40,479 bases of DNA from Chitinophagaceae bacterium T5-Br10_B2g13 (GCA_001564065.1 LKNA01000024.1:1-40479); one strand, 5' to 3'; numbered from the stretch's first letter, positions 1-6,194 are shown. Notes: a model not told the origin generated them from the letters alone. Numbers and translations: made by a program.

Positions 1-111
1 TACAAGAGTCCTAAACAATATCTGAAGGAAAAAGGAATTGACCTTTATCAGGCCAATGACGAAACTAAACTACAATGTGAACTCTCTAAAGTAGAATACT
101 TGTCCAGTTAA
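1..111 (+). CDS. C-terminal tail of IS3-type transposase (OrfB/integrase), 5' end outside window
   Basis: Only the last 36 codons are present, so the start lies outside the window. The fragment begins YKSPKQYLKEKGIDLYQ. The pattern Y-K-S/T-P-x-x-Y/F is what follows the integrase core in IS3-family OrfB proteins (typically GYKTPAEY-like), where it closes the rve domain. The stop at 109-111 lies 15 bp inside the putative inverted repeat end, the usual arrangement for this family. The fragment alone is too short for a firm family call. The adjoining inverted repeat and the interrupted host gene are the stronger evidence. Confidence 0.5.
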   Translation, partial: YKSPKQYLKEKGIDLYQANDETKLQCELSKVEYLSS

Positions 112-126
112 TAGGGGGTTAGACCA
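1..126 (+). mobile_element. Right end of an IS3-family insertion sequence (partial)
   Basis: An open frame enters from the left edge and stops at 109-111, and the element appears to end at 126. Read inward from 126 on the minus strand, the end begins TGGTCTAACCCCC and has TGGACA about 18 bp in. This resembles, from memory, the terminal inverted repeats of IS3 itself (TG-TCT-ACCC, then TGGACA). The outermost dinucleotide is CA, as expected for the family. Beyond 126 the sequence is the interior of a leftward GH31-like gene, whose reading frame becomes unrelated to that family at this point. The left end and target duplication lie outside the window. IS3 assignment is inferred from the end sequence and the transposase tail. 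Confidence 0.65.
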
Positions 127-456
127 GCCGGATGGTTTTTTAATAAAAATCTGAAGGCCTTCAGTCAAAAGGGCAACATGACTATCGGTGTCTTCCACAT
201 CAAAACCGGAATATTTTTGCTTCAGCACCACAGCATGAGAAGAGGCATAATCAGCCTGATAGTCCTCGAAAAAAGTGACTTCTGCAATTTCTGGAGAGTA
301 GAATGATATCTCGTAAATACCGCGATCCAGCTCAAGCCGGAAATGATGATCCCTGATCTCATAATGGAATGAGTCTGTTTGCTGAGCGGTGACGGAAATA
401 AACCCGCAGAAAAGAGACAGGGAAAAGGTGAAAACTAAAAATCGGAAGTTGGGCAT
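127..456 (-). pseudogene. 5' fragment of a GH31 glycoside hydrolase, truncated by the IS
   Basis: The likely start is the ATG at 454-456. It opens a Sec signal peptide (MPNFRFLVFTFSLSLFCGF, then a cut near VTAQQ). About 85 residues follow with the beta-rich pattern of the N-terminal galactose-mutarotase-like domain of family 31 glycosidases: F-x-L-E-L-x-x-G-x-Y-E-I, then S-H-A-V-V-L, then V-A-L-L-T-E-G-L-Q-I-F-I. These enzymes normally run to 650 residues or more; this one keeps about 110. At 126/127 the family pattern stops and the frame runs into IS sequence to a stop at 70-72. The (beta/alpha)8 catalytic barrel and its two aspartates are absent, so no hydrolase activity is expected. An ATG at 630 would add 58 residues before the signal peptide and is unlikely to be used. 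Family call is moderately secure. Confidence 0.6.
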
Positions 457-712
457 TTTCGAATATGAGAATTTAAAATTGAAGATCCGACGTTGACCGG
501 TTATGGTAGCTAAGATAATCAGTTCACAAAAATACAAAAGGCTGAAAGCCTGCGAAAGGCGGTATTCGGATTTGCCTATTCTATCCAAAAAATTGAACAG
601 GGCTAGGCGATCAGACAGAATAGCAGTCACTCAAAGACACTCTGTCTTTCTGCAAATGACAGCCGGTCACACGAAGTGAATACCACTGAAACTACTTCAT
701 ATAAATTCTGCC
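457..712. other. Intergenic stretch between GH31 remnant and hsp20 regulatory region
   Basis: This lies between the divergent GH31 remnant and hsp20, and no gene is supported in it. The leftward frame stays open here but has no family-like sequence and sits upstream of a good signal peptide. It probably holds the old GH31 promoter; I could not pick out its boxes with confidence. Confidence 0.4.
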
Positions 713-736
713 TTCCCTGTCAAACGTGACAGGAAA
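713..736. promoter_or_regulatory. Palindrome upstream of hsp20 promoter
   Basis: CCTGTCA-AACG-TGACAGG at 716-733 is a perfect 7-bp inverted repeat around a 4-nt centre. With one mismatch it extends to TT/AA outside. It ends 11 bp before the -24 element of the putative sigma-54 promoter at 745-760. It could be a DNA-binding site for a dimeric activator or repressor, or simply a hairpin. Its left arm contains the CTGTCAA found at the same distance from the cbpA-like promoter. It does not match CIRCE. Confidence 0.5.
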
Positions 737-744
737 ACGACCGT

Positions 745-760
745 TGGCATCTCTATTGCA
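745..760 (+). promoter_or_regulatory. Putative sigma-54 (RpoN) promoter of hsp20
   Basis: TGGCAT-CTCTA-TTGCA matches the sigma-54 consensus TGGCAC-N5-TTGCW at all but one defined position. The GG and GC dinucleotides have the required 12-bp offset. Transcription would begin near 771 and give a leader of about 54 nt. A sequence with the same fixed bases and spacing lies before the cbpA-like gene at 3293. E. coli ibpB, also an hsp20, is known to have a sigma-54-dependent promoter. Confidence 0.6.
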
Positions 761-773
761 ACAATTACTAGTG

Positions 774-824
774 AACGATTGAACAAAAAGTTTTAAACAA
801 CAACTTAAAAAAACGGAGGTCGTT
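774..824 (+). promoter_or_regulatory. hsp20 leader with SD-containing hairpin (candidate RNA thermometer)
   Basis: The Shine-Dalgarno GGAGGT (815-820) is strong. It is bracketed by AACG (812-815) and CGTT (821-824), which can pair and put GAGGT in a 5-nt loop directly before the ATG. An alternative pairing joins AACGA (774-778) with TCGTT (820-824). Such weak SD-masking structures are how small heat-shock genes are often thermoregulated (ROSE, fourU types). The stems here are only 4-5 bp and may be chance. Confidence 0.3.
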
Positions 825-1253
825 ATGACACTCATGAGATATTCTCAACCTGGTACAGATGTAATTGGTAAGCGATTTTCAGACATCATGGATGAATTTT
901 TCAATGATGCGGTTACAAACCGACAAAATACATTCGCTCCAAAAATTGATATATCAGAAACCGAGAATCAATACGTTATAGATGTAACTCTTCCTGGTAT
1001 GAAGAAAGATGACATTCAGCTTGACCTTGAAAAAGGCCGGTTGACCATCAGCGGAGAGCGACAATTTGAAAAAGAGAAAGATGGTAAAACATACCACAGA
1101 GTGGAAAGTCACTATGGTTCTTTTACCCGCTCTTTCCAGCTTCCTGATGATGTGAAGGACGATAGCATTAACGCAACTTATCAGGATGGAATCTTAAACA
1201 TCACCATCGATAAGAGCGAAGAGAAGATGAAAAGACAGATTAAAATCAAATAA
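825..1253 (+). CDS. Small heat shock protein, Hsp20/alpha-crystallin family
   Basis: This is an ATP-independent holdase that binds unfolding proteins in the cytoplasm and keeps them competent for refolding by DnaK and ClpB. At 142 residues it has the normal size. A short N-terminal arm is followed by the alpha-crystallin domain from about residue 37 (P-K-I-D-I-S-E). The domain includes V-x-L-P-G-M-K-K-D-D-I-Q-L and the family signature A-x-x-x-D-G-I-L-N-I-T near residues 121-131. The C-terminal tail is rich in lysine and ends R-Q-I-K-I-K, giving the I-x-I/V anchor used in oligomerisation. The start is fixed by a strong GGAGGT 4 bp before the ATG, unusual in this window. It is monocistronic: a sigma-54-like promoter lies upstream and a terminator downstream. 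The exact orthologue name (ibpA, hspA) cannot be decided by eye. Confidence 0.95.
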   Translation: MTLMRYSQPGTDVIGKRFSDIMDEFFNDAVTNRQNTFAPKIDISETENQYVIDVTLPGMKKDDIQLDLEKGRLTISGERQFEKEKDGKTYHRVESHYGSFTRSFQLPDDVKDDSINATYQDGILNITIDKSEEKMKRQIKIK

Positions 1254-1309
1254 GTAGTTTGTAGTAAGAGCTGTTCTCATATGTCCCCTAAGAGAGCAGG
1301 TTAGTTAGC

Positions 1310-1347
1310 GCCGGAGATCCCTTGACAAGTGTCTCCGGCATTTTTTT
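1310..1347 (+). terminator. Rho-independent terminator of hsp20
   Basis: GCCGGAGA (1310-1317) pairs perfectly with TCTCCGGC (1332-1339) across a 14-nt loop. A run of seven T follows at 1341-1347. Confidence 0.85.
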
Positions 1348-1533
1348 GTGCAATAAATCGGGATAGTTAGAAGTTTAAATCCCTAATGTCCGATTGATTT
1401 CTTATGCGATATAAGGAACGTCCGGTCAGTACGTTAGTAGAAAACTAAAAAATGCTTTTAAACATCGCCTGGAACAGGGTGTGGCAGAAAAAATCATCTG
1501 CTGATAGAATTCAAATAAAATGAGTCGACATTT

Positions 1534-3015
1534 ATGGACAGAATAACAAAAAGTGTAATTGCTGCAGTAGCTGTGGCGTTTTTCTTTATCGGGCTGAATT
1601 TTGGAAATGAAACCGATTCAGATTCTACATCATCGGATTTACCAACATTTAATGAATCCGTGCAGACTGCAGATAATCAGCGAGTAGGGTCTTTAAGAGA
1701 TTTTAACAACGCTATTGTAGATATAGCTGAGCGGGCAAATCCCACGGTAGTAACGATAAATACCACACAGACAGTTCGCCAAAGGCAGCAATCCCCCTTT
1801 TCATTCTTTTTTGATGATCCCCGGTTCGATCGAGAGAGAGAGTTTCAGCGTCAGGGACTGGGTTCGGGTGTAATTGTATCTGAAGATGGATTTATCATCA
1901 CAAATAATCACGTGATTGATAATGCAGATGAGATCAAAATTACACTTTATGACGGTGTTGAACTGGATGCAGAGATAGTTGGGACTGATCCTGCGAGCGA
2001 CATAGCTGTACTGAAAGTTGATCACGAGGATTTAAAAGCAATTCCGCTAGGTAATAGTGATGATCTACGCGTGGGTGAGATGGTGTTAGCTATCGGAAGC
2101 CCGTTAGGCAATCAGTTCGCACACTCTGTTTCGATGGGTATTGTAAGCGCAAGCGGGCGATCGATGCTTGGTTTGAGTCAGTTTGAAAACTACATTCAGA
2201 CCGACGCAGCGATTAATCCCGGAAATTCCGGCGGCCCGTTAATCAACGTAGATGGAGAGTTGATTGGAATTAACACCGCAATTGCAAGCCGCAGCGGTGG
2301 CAACCAGGGTCTCGGCTTTGCCATTCCGGTTAACATGGCCCGAAGCGTAATGGAGTCGTTGATTACAGACGGACGGGTTGCCCGAGGCTATCTTGGAATT
2401 TCTATGGGCGGTGAAGTAGACAGGACCATGGCTCGTGCTTTAGGAATGAATAATCCACGTGGATTTGTGGTTGGAGACGTAGTTGAAGACGGCCCGGCAG
2501 CAAAAGCTGGATTGCAGGAGGGTGATGTTGTTGTACGATTAAATGGTAACGTTGTACGGGATTTTTATGATTTCCGGGTTGCTATTGCAAGTACAGCACC
2601 GGGCTCAGAAGTGGATATAGAAGTATTCCGAGACGGTGAAATAAAAGAATTTACGGTTGTGCTCGGTGAGTTAGACACTGAAGAAGTTGCCGCCGATATG
2701 AGTACATCTGAACGTGAAGAGCTTCGTGAACGGCTTGGTTTTGCAGTAGATGAGCTGACAGATTCCATTCGCCGGCAACTAAACCTCCAGCCTCAGGCGT
2801 TTGGAGTAGTTGTGAATGAGATAAGTGAAACTAGCCGTGCATATTCACAAGGTCTCCGAAGAGGTGACGTGATTTCACAGGTAGCCGGTACATCGGTTAC
2901 TCAACCGGAGGAGTTTTACGGTGCCGTTCAAACCCTAATTGATGAAGGTACTGATGTAGCTCTACTTCGGGTAAATCGGCAGGGAAGAAATATGTTTGTG
3001 GCCTTTGAGTTGTAA
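1534..3015 (+). CDS. Periplasmic serine protease, DegP/HtrA (Do) family
   Basis: This is an envelope protease/chaperone that degrades misfolded exported proteins. The 493-residue length is normal for the DegP/DegQ class. An N-terminal hydrophobic segment (about residues 7-21) acts as signal or anchor and is followed by an S/T-rich linker. The trypsin-like domain holds His126 (T-N-N-H-V-I), Asp156 (S-D-I-A-V-L) and Ser232 (G-N-S-G-G-P). A Q/R/F-rich loop before His126 (about 82-108) corresponds to the regulatory LA loop. Two PDZ domains follow, about residues 275-375 (R-G-Y-L-G-I) and 395-490 (L-G-F-A-V). All catalytic residues are present. A terminator on each side suggests independent transcription. 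There is no clear Shine-Dalgarno; ATG at 1534 is chosen because it directly precedes the membrane segment. Confidence 0.95.
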   Translation: MDRITKSVIAAVAVAFFFIGLNFGNETDSDSTSSDLPTFNESVQTADNQRVGSLRDFNNAIVDIAERANPTVVTINTTQTVRQRQQSPFSFFFDDPRFDREREFQRQGLGSGVIVSEDGFIITNNHVIDNADEIKITLYDGVELDAEIVGTDPASDIAVLKVDHEDLKAIPLGNSDDLRVGEMVLAIGSPLGNQFAHSVSMGIVSASGRSMLGLSQFENYIQTDAAINPGNSGGPLINVDGELIGINTAIASRSGGNQGLGFAIPVNMARSVMESLITDGRVARGYLGISMGGEVDRTMARALGMNNPRGFVVGDVVEDGPAAKAGLQEGDVVVRLNGNVVRDFYDFRVAIASTAPGSEVDIEVFRDGEIKEFTVVLGELDTEEVAADMSTSEREELRERLGFAVDELTDSIRRQLNLQPQAFGVVVNEISETSRAYSQGLRRGDVISQVAGTSVTQPEEFYGAVQTLIDEGTDVALLRVNRQGRNMFVAFEL

Positions 3016-3042
3016 AACAACGTTAGTTAATGGTTAAGGTGG

Positions 3043-3075
3043 AGCCTCTGTCCGGTTTTGGGCAGGGGCTTTTTT
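3043..3075 (+). terminator. Rho-independent terminator of degP/htrA
   Basis: AGCCTCTGTCC (3043-3053) pairs with GGGCAGGGGCT (3060-3070), an 11-bp stem with two G-T pairs, followed by a T-rich run. Confidence 0.75.
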
Positions 3076-3110
3076 ATTGGGGGTAGCTTTTGTTTAGAAG
3101 ATAATTAAGG

Positions 3111-3160
3111 GCAAGTCTCCCCTTGAAGGGGGTGCGGCGTAAGCCGTGTGGGGTGTACGT
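3111..3160. repeat. Candidate dispersed intergenic repeat with small hairpins
   Basis: CCCCTT-G-AAGGGG (3119-3131) is followed at once by CGGC-gtaa-GCCG (3135-3146) and a GTGTGGGGTGT tail. The style is that of short G/C-rich intergenic repeats scattered in Bacteroidota-type genomes. No second copy is in this window, so the repeat nature is a guess. The surrounding 3076-3292 gap has no gene. Confidence 0.3.
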
Positions 3161-3171
3161 CTCCGTAGTGT

Positions 3172-3213
3172 TGTTGAGCTCAACATTCCCTCAACGGGTC
3201 AACGACCCGTTGA
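3172..3213. promoter_or_regulatory. Two perfect palindromes upstream of the cbpA-like gene
   Basis: TGTTGAG-CTCAACA (3172-3185) is a perfect 14-bp palindrome. Six bases on, TCAACGGGTC-AAC-GACCCGTTGA (3191-3213) is a perfect 10-bp inverted repeat. They lie 80-120 bp upstream of the putative sigma-54 promoter, the usual place for an enhancer-binding activator. Neither is followed by a T run, so terminators are unlikely. CCTGTGA is repeated in tandem just downstream (3229-3242). Confidence 0.45.
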
Positions 3214-3292
3214 AAATATCTCATTGGACCTGTGACCTGTGAATCATCCAATCCGTCAGGTATACTGTCAATACAACAATTTGAGAGTGGCG

Positions 3293-3308
3293 TGGCATTA
3301 CTTTTGCA
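3293..3308 (+). promoter_or_regulatory. Putative sigma-54 (RpoN) promoter of the cbpA-like gene
   Basis: TGGCAT-TACTT-TTGCA has the same core and spacing as the hsp20 site at 745. CTGTCAA (3265-3271) precedes it by exactly 28 bp, as at hsp20. The predicted start is near 3319, 23 bp before the ATG. The overlapping TACTTTTG (3299-3306) also fits the Bacteroidota sigma-A box TAnnTTTG, so a housekeeping reading is the main alternative. Confidence 0.55.
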
Positions 3309-3341
3309 ATTATTAAAAGCGAAATAAAGATTGCTAGAGTT

Positions 3342-4346
3342 ATGGAATACAAAGACTACTATAAAATTTTGGATGTGCCCCGGGATGCAACCCAGGATGA
3401 GATTAAGAAGAAATACCGCAAAATGGCGGCAAAATTTCATCCCGATAAAAATCCGGGGAATAAAAAAGCTGAGAACAAATTCAAAGAGATTGGTGAAGCG
3501 TATGAGGTTCTGAAGGATCCTGAAAAAAGAAAGCTGTATGATCAGGTCGGATCTGACTGGAAAAAGTACCAGCAAGCCGGTGCCAGTGCGGATGATTTTA
3601 ACTGGCAGCAGTATGCCGGTGGTAGAGGCGGTGCCGGTGGGCGTCAGCGTGTAAATATCAACATGGACGATATTTTTGGTCAGGGCCAGCACTCTGCCGG
3701 TGGCGGAAGTCCTTTCTCAAGTTTTTTTGAGACACTTTTTGGCGGTGGCCAGTTTGGCGGGAATGGTGGCGATCCGTTTGGAGGTGCTCAGAGCCGGCAA
3801 GGTTATTCAACCGGTGGGCGAAGACGCGCTGCTCCTTCAGTAGCAGATTCAGAAGCTGTAGTTCAGGTTGGGTTGAAAGATATTCTTACCGGTGCTGAGA
3901 AACATCTACGGGTTGGAAATGAAAAGATGAAAGTTAAAATACCTGCCGGTATCGATGACGGTAAACGATTAAAGCTTACAGGAAAAGGGCAGCCGGATTC
4001 AAGAGGTCGAAAAGGTAACCTTTATCTGAAAATAAAGGTAAATGAACCTGAGGGATTTGAAAGGAAAGGGAAAGATATTATTCAATCTGTAGATCTGCCG
4101 GTTTATAAAGCCGCATTGGGCGGTTCCTTAACAGTTGAAACCCTGGAAGGAAAAGTGAAACTGAACATTCCGGAAGGGACACAAAACGGTAAGATGTTCA
4201 GGCTGACCGGACGTGGGGTACCGGACTTCAACAATCCGGGAAAACGCGGGAATTACTATGTAAAAGTACTTCTTCAAATACCCGAAAGGCTCTCTGATGA
4301 AGAAAAAAAACTGTACAAAAAACTTGCTGATCTACAGAATACCTGA
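3342..4346 (+). CDS. cbpA: DnaJ-class co-chaperone, CbpA type (no zinc finger)
   Basis: This is a J-protein that stimulates the ATPase of DnaK and hands over substrates. The J domain (residues 1-70) has the H-P-D motif at 33-35 and the usual K-K-K-Y-R-K helix II. A long Gly/Phe-rich stretch (about 85-160, with repeated G-G-G and F-F) follows, then two C-terminal beta-sandwich substrate-binding domains (about 165-325, with K-V-K-I-P-A-G and L-N-I-P-E-G-T). The four CxxCxGxG repeats of true DnaJ are absent, so it is class II (CbpA/DnaJB). The length of 334 is slightly above E. coli CbpA because of the G/F region. It has no dnaK or grpE neighbour, so it is not the main dnaJ. No Shine-Dalgarno is seen. 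The symbol is by class, not proven orthology. Confidence 0.9.
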   Translation: MEYKDYYKILDVPRDATQDEIKKKYRKMAAKFHPDKNPGNKKAENKFKEIGEAYEVLKDPEKRKLYDQVGSDWKKYQQAGASADDFNWQQYAGGRGGAGGRQRVNINMDDIFGQGQHSAGGGSPFSSFFETLFGGGQFGGNGGDPFGGAQSRQGYSTGGRRRAAPSVADSEAVVQVGLKDILTGAEKHLRVGNEKMKVKIPAGIDDGKRLKLTGKGQPDSRGRKGNLYLKIKVNEPEGFERKGKDIIQSVDLPVYKAALGGSLTVETLEGKVKLNIPEGTQNGKMFRLTGRGVPDFNNPGKRGNYYVKVLLQIPERLSDEEKKLYKKLADLQNT

Positions 4347-4416
4347 GAGTTGAATTAGACTGTTCAGACAAAAGGCTGTACTTTACGTGTGTACTCAATT
4401 ATCAAACAAAACGACT

Positions 4417-5205
4417 ATGAAATTTCTGTTTCTGATCACTTCAATTTTAGTATTTAACACTGCATCAGTTGACCATCTGGAACACCAAAAGTGGGGCCAG
4501 GTGGGCCACTATGTTACCGGAGAGATCGCTGATTTATATCTTGCCGAAGATGTACGTGAAAAAGTTTATGATATATTAGGTGATCGCTCCATGGCACTCG
4601 CATCTGTTTGGATGGATGATATCCGCTCAGATAGTAATTATGACTACACCAGAACCTGGCATTGGGCCACAATTCCGGATGGAATGACGTATGAAGAGGC
4701 TGAACAGGATGAAGGCGGTGATATTATCTGGGCTCTGGAAACCTTAATCGAAGAGCTAAAACAGGGCGGGCTTACCGAGAAAGAAGAAAAAGATAAACTC
4801 AGAATGGTTATGCACATGATTGGCGATATCCATCAGCCACTTCATGTTGGAAATGGTGAGGATTTAGGCGGAAATCAGGTGCGCCTGCAGTGGATGGGTG
4901 ATAACTCGAATCTGCACAGAGTCTGGGACAGTGACATTATTAACTCAATTCAGATGAGTTATACAGAGCTTGCATGGGAAATAGATACAGCTACCGATGA
5001 GCAGGTACAGGAGTGGCAGAGTGCGACCGTTCGGGACTGGGCGTATGAATCCGTAAGCTATAGAGATAGAGTATACGATCTGCCAGATGATATGAGAATC
5101 GGTTATGAGTATCGATTTCATAACCGGGATCTGGTATTTAAGCGACTGTTACAAGCCGGTATTCGCATGGCCGGAGTCCTGAACGAAATCTACGGGACTG
5201 AGTAA
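4417..5205 (+). CDS. Secreted S1/P1-type zinc nuclease
   Basis: This family comprises exported trinuclear-zinc endonucleases and 3'-nucleotidases that cut single-stranded DNA and RNA. The chosen start (ATG 4417) opens a signal peptide, MKFLFLITSILVFNTAS; a start at 4387 would add a non-signal-like extension. Zinc ligands follow P1 nuclease spacing: W26 and H31, D67 or D68, H82, H133 and D137 (M-H-M-I-G-D), H143 (H-Q-P-L-H), then H167 and D171 (L-H-R-V-W-D). In P1 the Trp is the mature N-terminus and its amine binds zinc; here it follows H-L-E-H-Q-K, so signal cleavage alone may not expose it. The gene lies 70 bp after the cbpA-like gene on the same strand and could be its second cistron. It ends 3 bp from the convergent macrodomain gene. 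Confidence 0.9.
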   Translation: MKFLFLITSILVFNTASVDHLEHQKWGQVGHYVTGEIADLYLAEDVREKVYDILGDRSMALASVWMDDIRSDSNYDYTRTWHWATIPDGMTYEEAEQDEGGDIIWALETLIEELKQGGLTEKEEKDKLRMVMHMIGDIHQPLHVGNGEDLGGNQVRLQWMGDNSNLHRVWDSDIINSIQMSYTELAWEIDTATDEQVQEWQSATVRDWAYESVSYRDRVYDLPDDMRIGYEYRFHNRDLVFKRLLQAGIRMAGVLNEIYGTE

Positions 5206-5208
5206 AGA

Positions 5209-5736
5209 TTAATACTCTTTTAATACACTCAGGTGCAGATTGTAATCTGCCGCGCTAAATAGTACAAATCGAATGTATTTGACATTATTTAACTCAGCTG
5301 ATGTTTTTTTTATGGTGTTAAAAGCGATTTGAGCCGCTTCTTTCATCGGATATCCAAATGCTCCAGTGGATATTGCAGGAAATACAATTGATTCAATTCC
5401 ATTCTCTTCTGCGAGAATAAGTGCATTTCTATAGCAGTTTGCAAGTAACTTATCTTCAGGTTTGTCTTTTCCATAAACCGGCCCTAGACAGTGAATCACG
5501 TATTTGTTTGGAAGATTTGGGGCCTCCGTAATAACAGCCTCTCCGGGATTGATGGGAGCAAGAGGTCGCGTTAACTGTTCCAATTCGGGGTCTCCCTTGC
5601 CGTGGATGGCACCGGCTACTCCCCCTCCAATTTTTAGCTGAGCATTTGCTGCATTTACAATTGCGTCACAATCAGGCTGATCCGCAATATTGCCATTAGA
5701 GAGTTCGACCATTACTTCGTTGAATTCAACGTGCAT
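5209..5736 (-). CDS. Macrodomain protein, probable O-acetyl-ADP-ribose deacetylase / ADP-ribosyl hydrolase (MacroD/YmdB type)
   Basis: It hydrolyses O-acetyl-ADP-ribose or removes ADP-ribose from proteins and nucleic acids. The whole 175-residue protein is a single macrodomain. It has the ADP-ribose pocket motifs V-N-A-A-N (residues 27-31), G-G-G-V-A-G-A-I-H (37-45), H-C-L-G-P-V-Y-G, and the phosphate loop P-A-I-S-T-G-A-F-G-Y-P. The N-A-A-N plus G-G-G-V-A pattern with a following Asp/Glu is that of the MacroD class rather than the histone macroH2A class. It is monocistronic and leftward, converging on the nuclease gene with only 3 bp between stops. No Shine-Dalgarno is evident. No ADP-ribosyltransferase partner is in the window. 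Confidence 0.92.
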   Translation of the reverse strand: MHVEFNEVMVELSNGNIADQPDCDAIVNAANAQLKIGGGVAGAIHGKGDPELEQLTRPLAPINPGEAVITEAPNLPNKYVIHCLGPVYGKDKPEDKLLANCYRNALILAEENGIESIVFPAISTGAFGYPMKEAAQIAFNTIKKTSAELNNVKYIRFVLFSAADYNLHLSVLKEY

Positions 5737-5878
5737 TCTTTTAAAATTAAATTCTAATTAGAAGACTTTTTGTTACAAGCTACAGGTTATGTCATAGATC
5801 ACAAAATGGTGATTTGCTCTCAAAAAGGTGAAAAATTCAATATTTAAAGCTTGTCAAAACGACAATTCCCCAATTTTA

Positions 5879-5888
5879 GAAGCGCTTC
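5879..5888. promoter_or_regulatory. LacI-family-like operator 1
   Basis: GAAGCGCTTC is a perfect palindrome with the central CG typical of LacI/GalR/CcpA-class operators (ideal GAAAGCGCTTTC). Confidence 0.4.
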
Positions 5889-5948
5889 ACATAAGCTTAT
5901 AACACTCTTTAGGCATGTTTAATTGTCATATTTGTAAATTAATTAATA

Positions 5949-5958
5949 AAAGCGCTTT
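5949..5958. promoter_or_regulatory. LacI-family-like operator 2
   Basis: AAAGCGCTTT is a perfect palindrome followed by CC, 70 bp after operator 1 (about seven helical turns). Confidence 0.45.
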
Positions 5959-6051
5959 CCAAAAAAATAGAAAATGTAAGGGCTTTTTCGATGAAAAATT
6001 GTAGGCAGAAATTTTACTCTGATTATTAAAATGTTAAGGCATTTAAAAATA

Positions 6052-6062
6052 GAAACGCTTTC
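6052..6062. promoter_or_regulatory. LacI-family-like operator 3 (imperfect)
   Basis: GAAA-CGC-TTTC keeps both arms but has a 3-bp centre, one base short of the ideal site. It lies about 103 bp after operator 2. Confidence 0.3.
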
Positions 6063-6095
6063 ATGTTAAAGTGTCAGAGTTATCGAGATTCACGT

Positions 6096-6186
6096 GGATT
6101 GATTCATGGTTGGGAAAATTGATTGGAAGCGACCCCAGGCTCTATATTAGGGCAAATCAATCAATAAGCATAGAATCAATCAATCC
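6096..6186. repeat. AATCAAT repeats flanking the start region of the secreted protein
   Basis: GGATTGATTC (6096-6105) is the inverse of GAATCAATCAATCC (6173-6186). AAATCAATCAAT lies between them at 6154-6165, and TTGATTGG at 6119-6126 is a further related copy. Pairing of the arms would form a long hairpin ending 8 bp before the ATG at 6195, or the copies could be protein sites. Confidence 0.4.
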
Positions 6187-6194
6187 TAAAAATC

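Larger units (their letters stand above)
5737..6194. other. 458-bp AT-rich regulatory gap
   Basis: No gene is supported here. It holds the promoter of the leftward macrodomain gene, three AAGCGCTT-type palindromes (5879, 5949, 6052), and inverted AATCAATCC/GGATTGATT elements next to the secreted protein start. No tRNA-like fold was found. Confidence 0.5.

Noticed and set aside
457-630. Leftward frame extending the GH31 remnant upstream to an ATG at 630
   Set aside because: It would put 58 residues before a perfect signal peptide at 456 and has no family-like sequence.
3180-3692. Leftward 170-codon ORF opposite the cbpA-like gene
   Set aside because: It mirrors the J-domain and Gly-rich coding strand; no family-like sequence, no start signal.
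3342-4346. Broken DnaJ missing its zinc finger
   Set aside because: Lack of CxxCxGxG is normal for the CbpA class; the frame is intact.
6096-6186. Short AATCAAT repeats as a CRISPR array
   Set aside because: Units are too short and irregular, and there are no cas genes.
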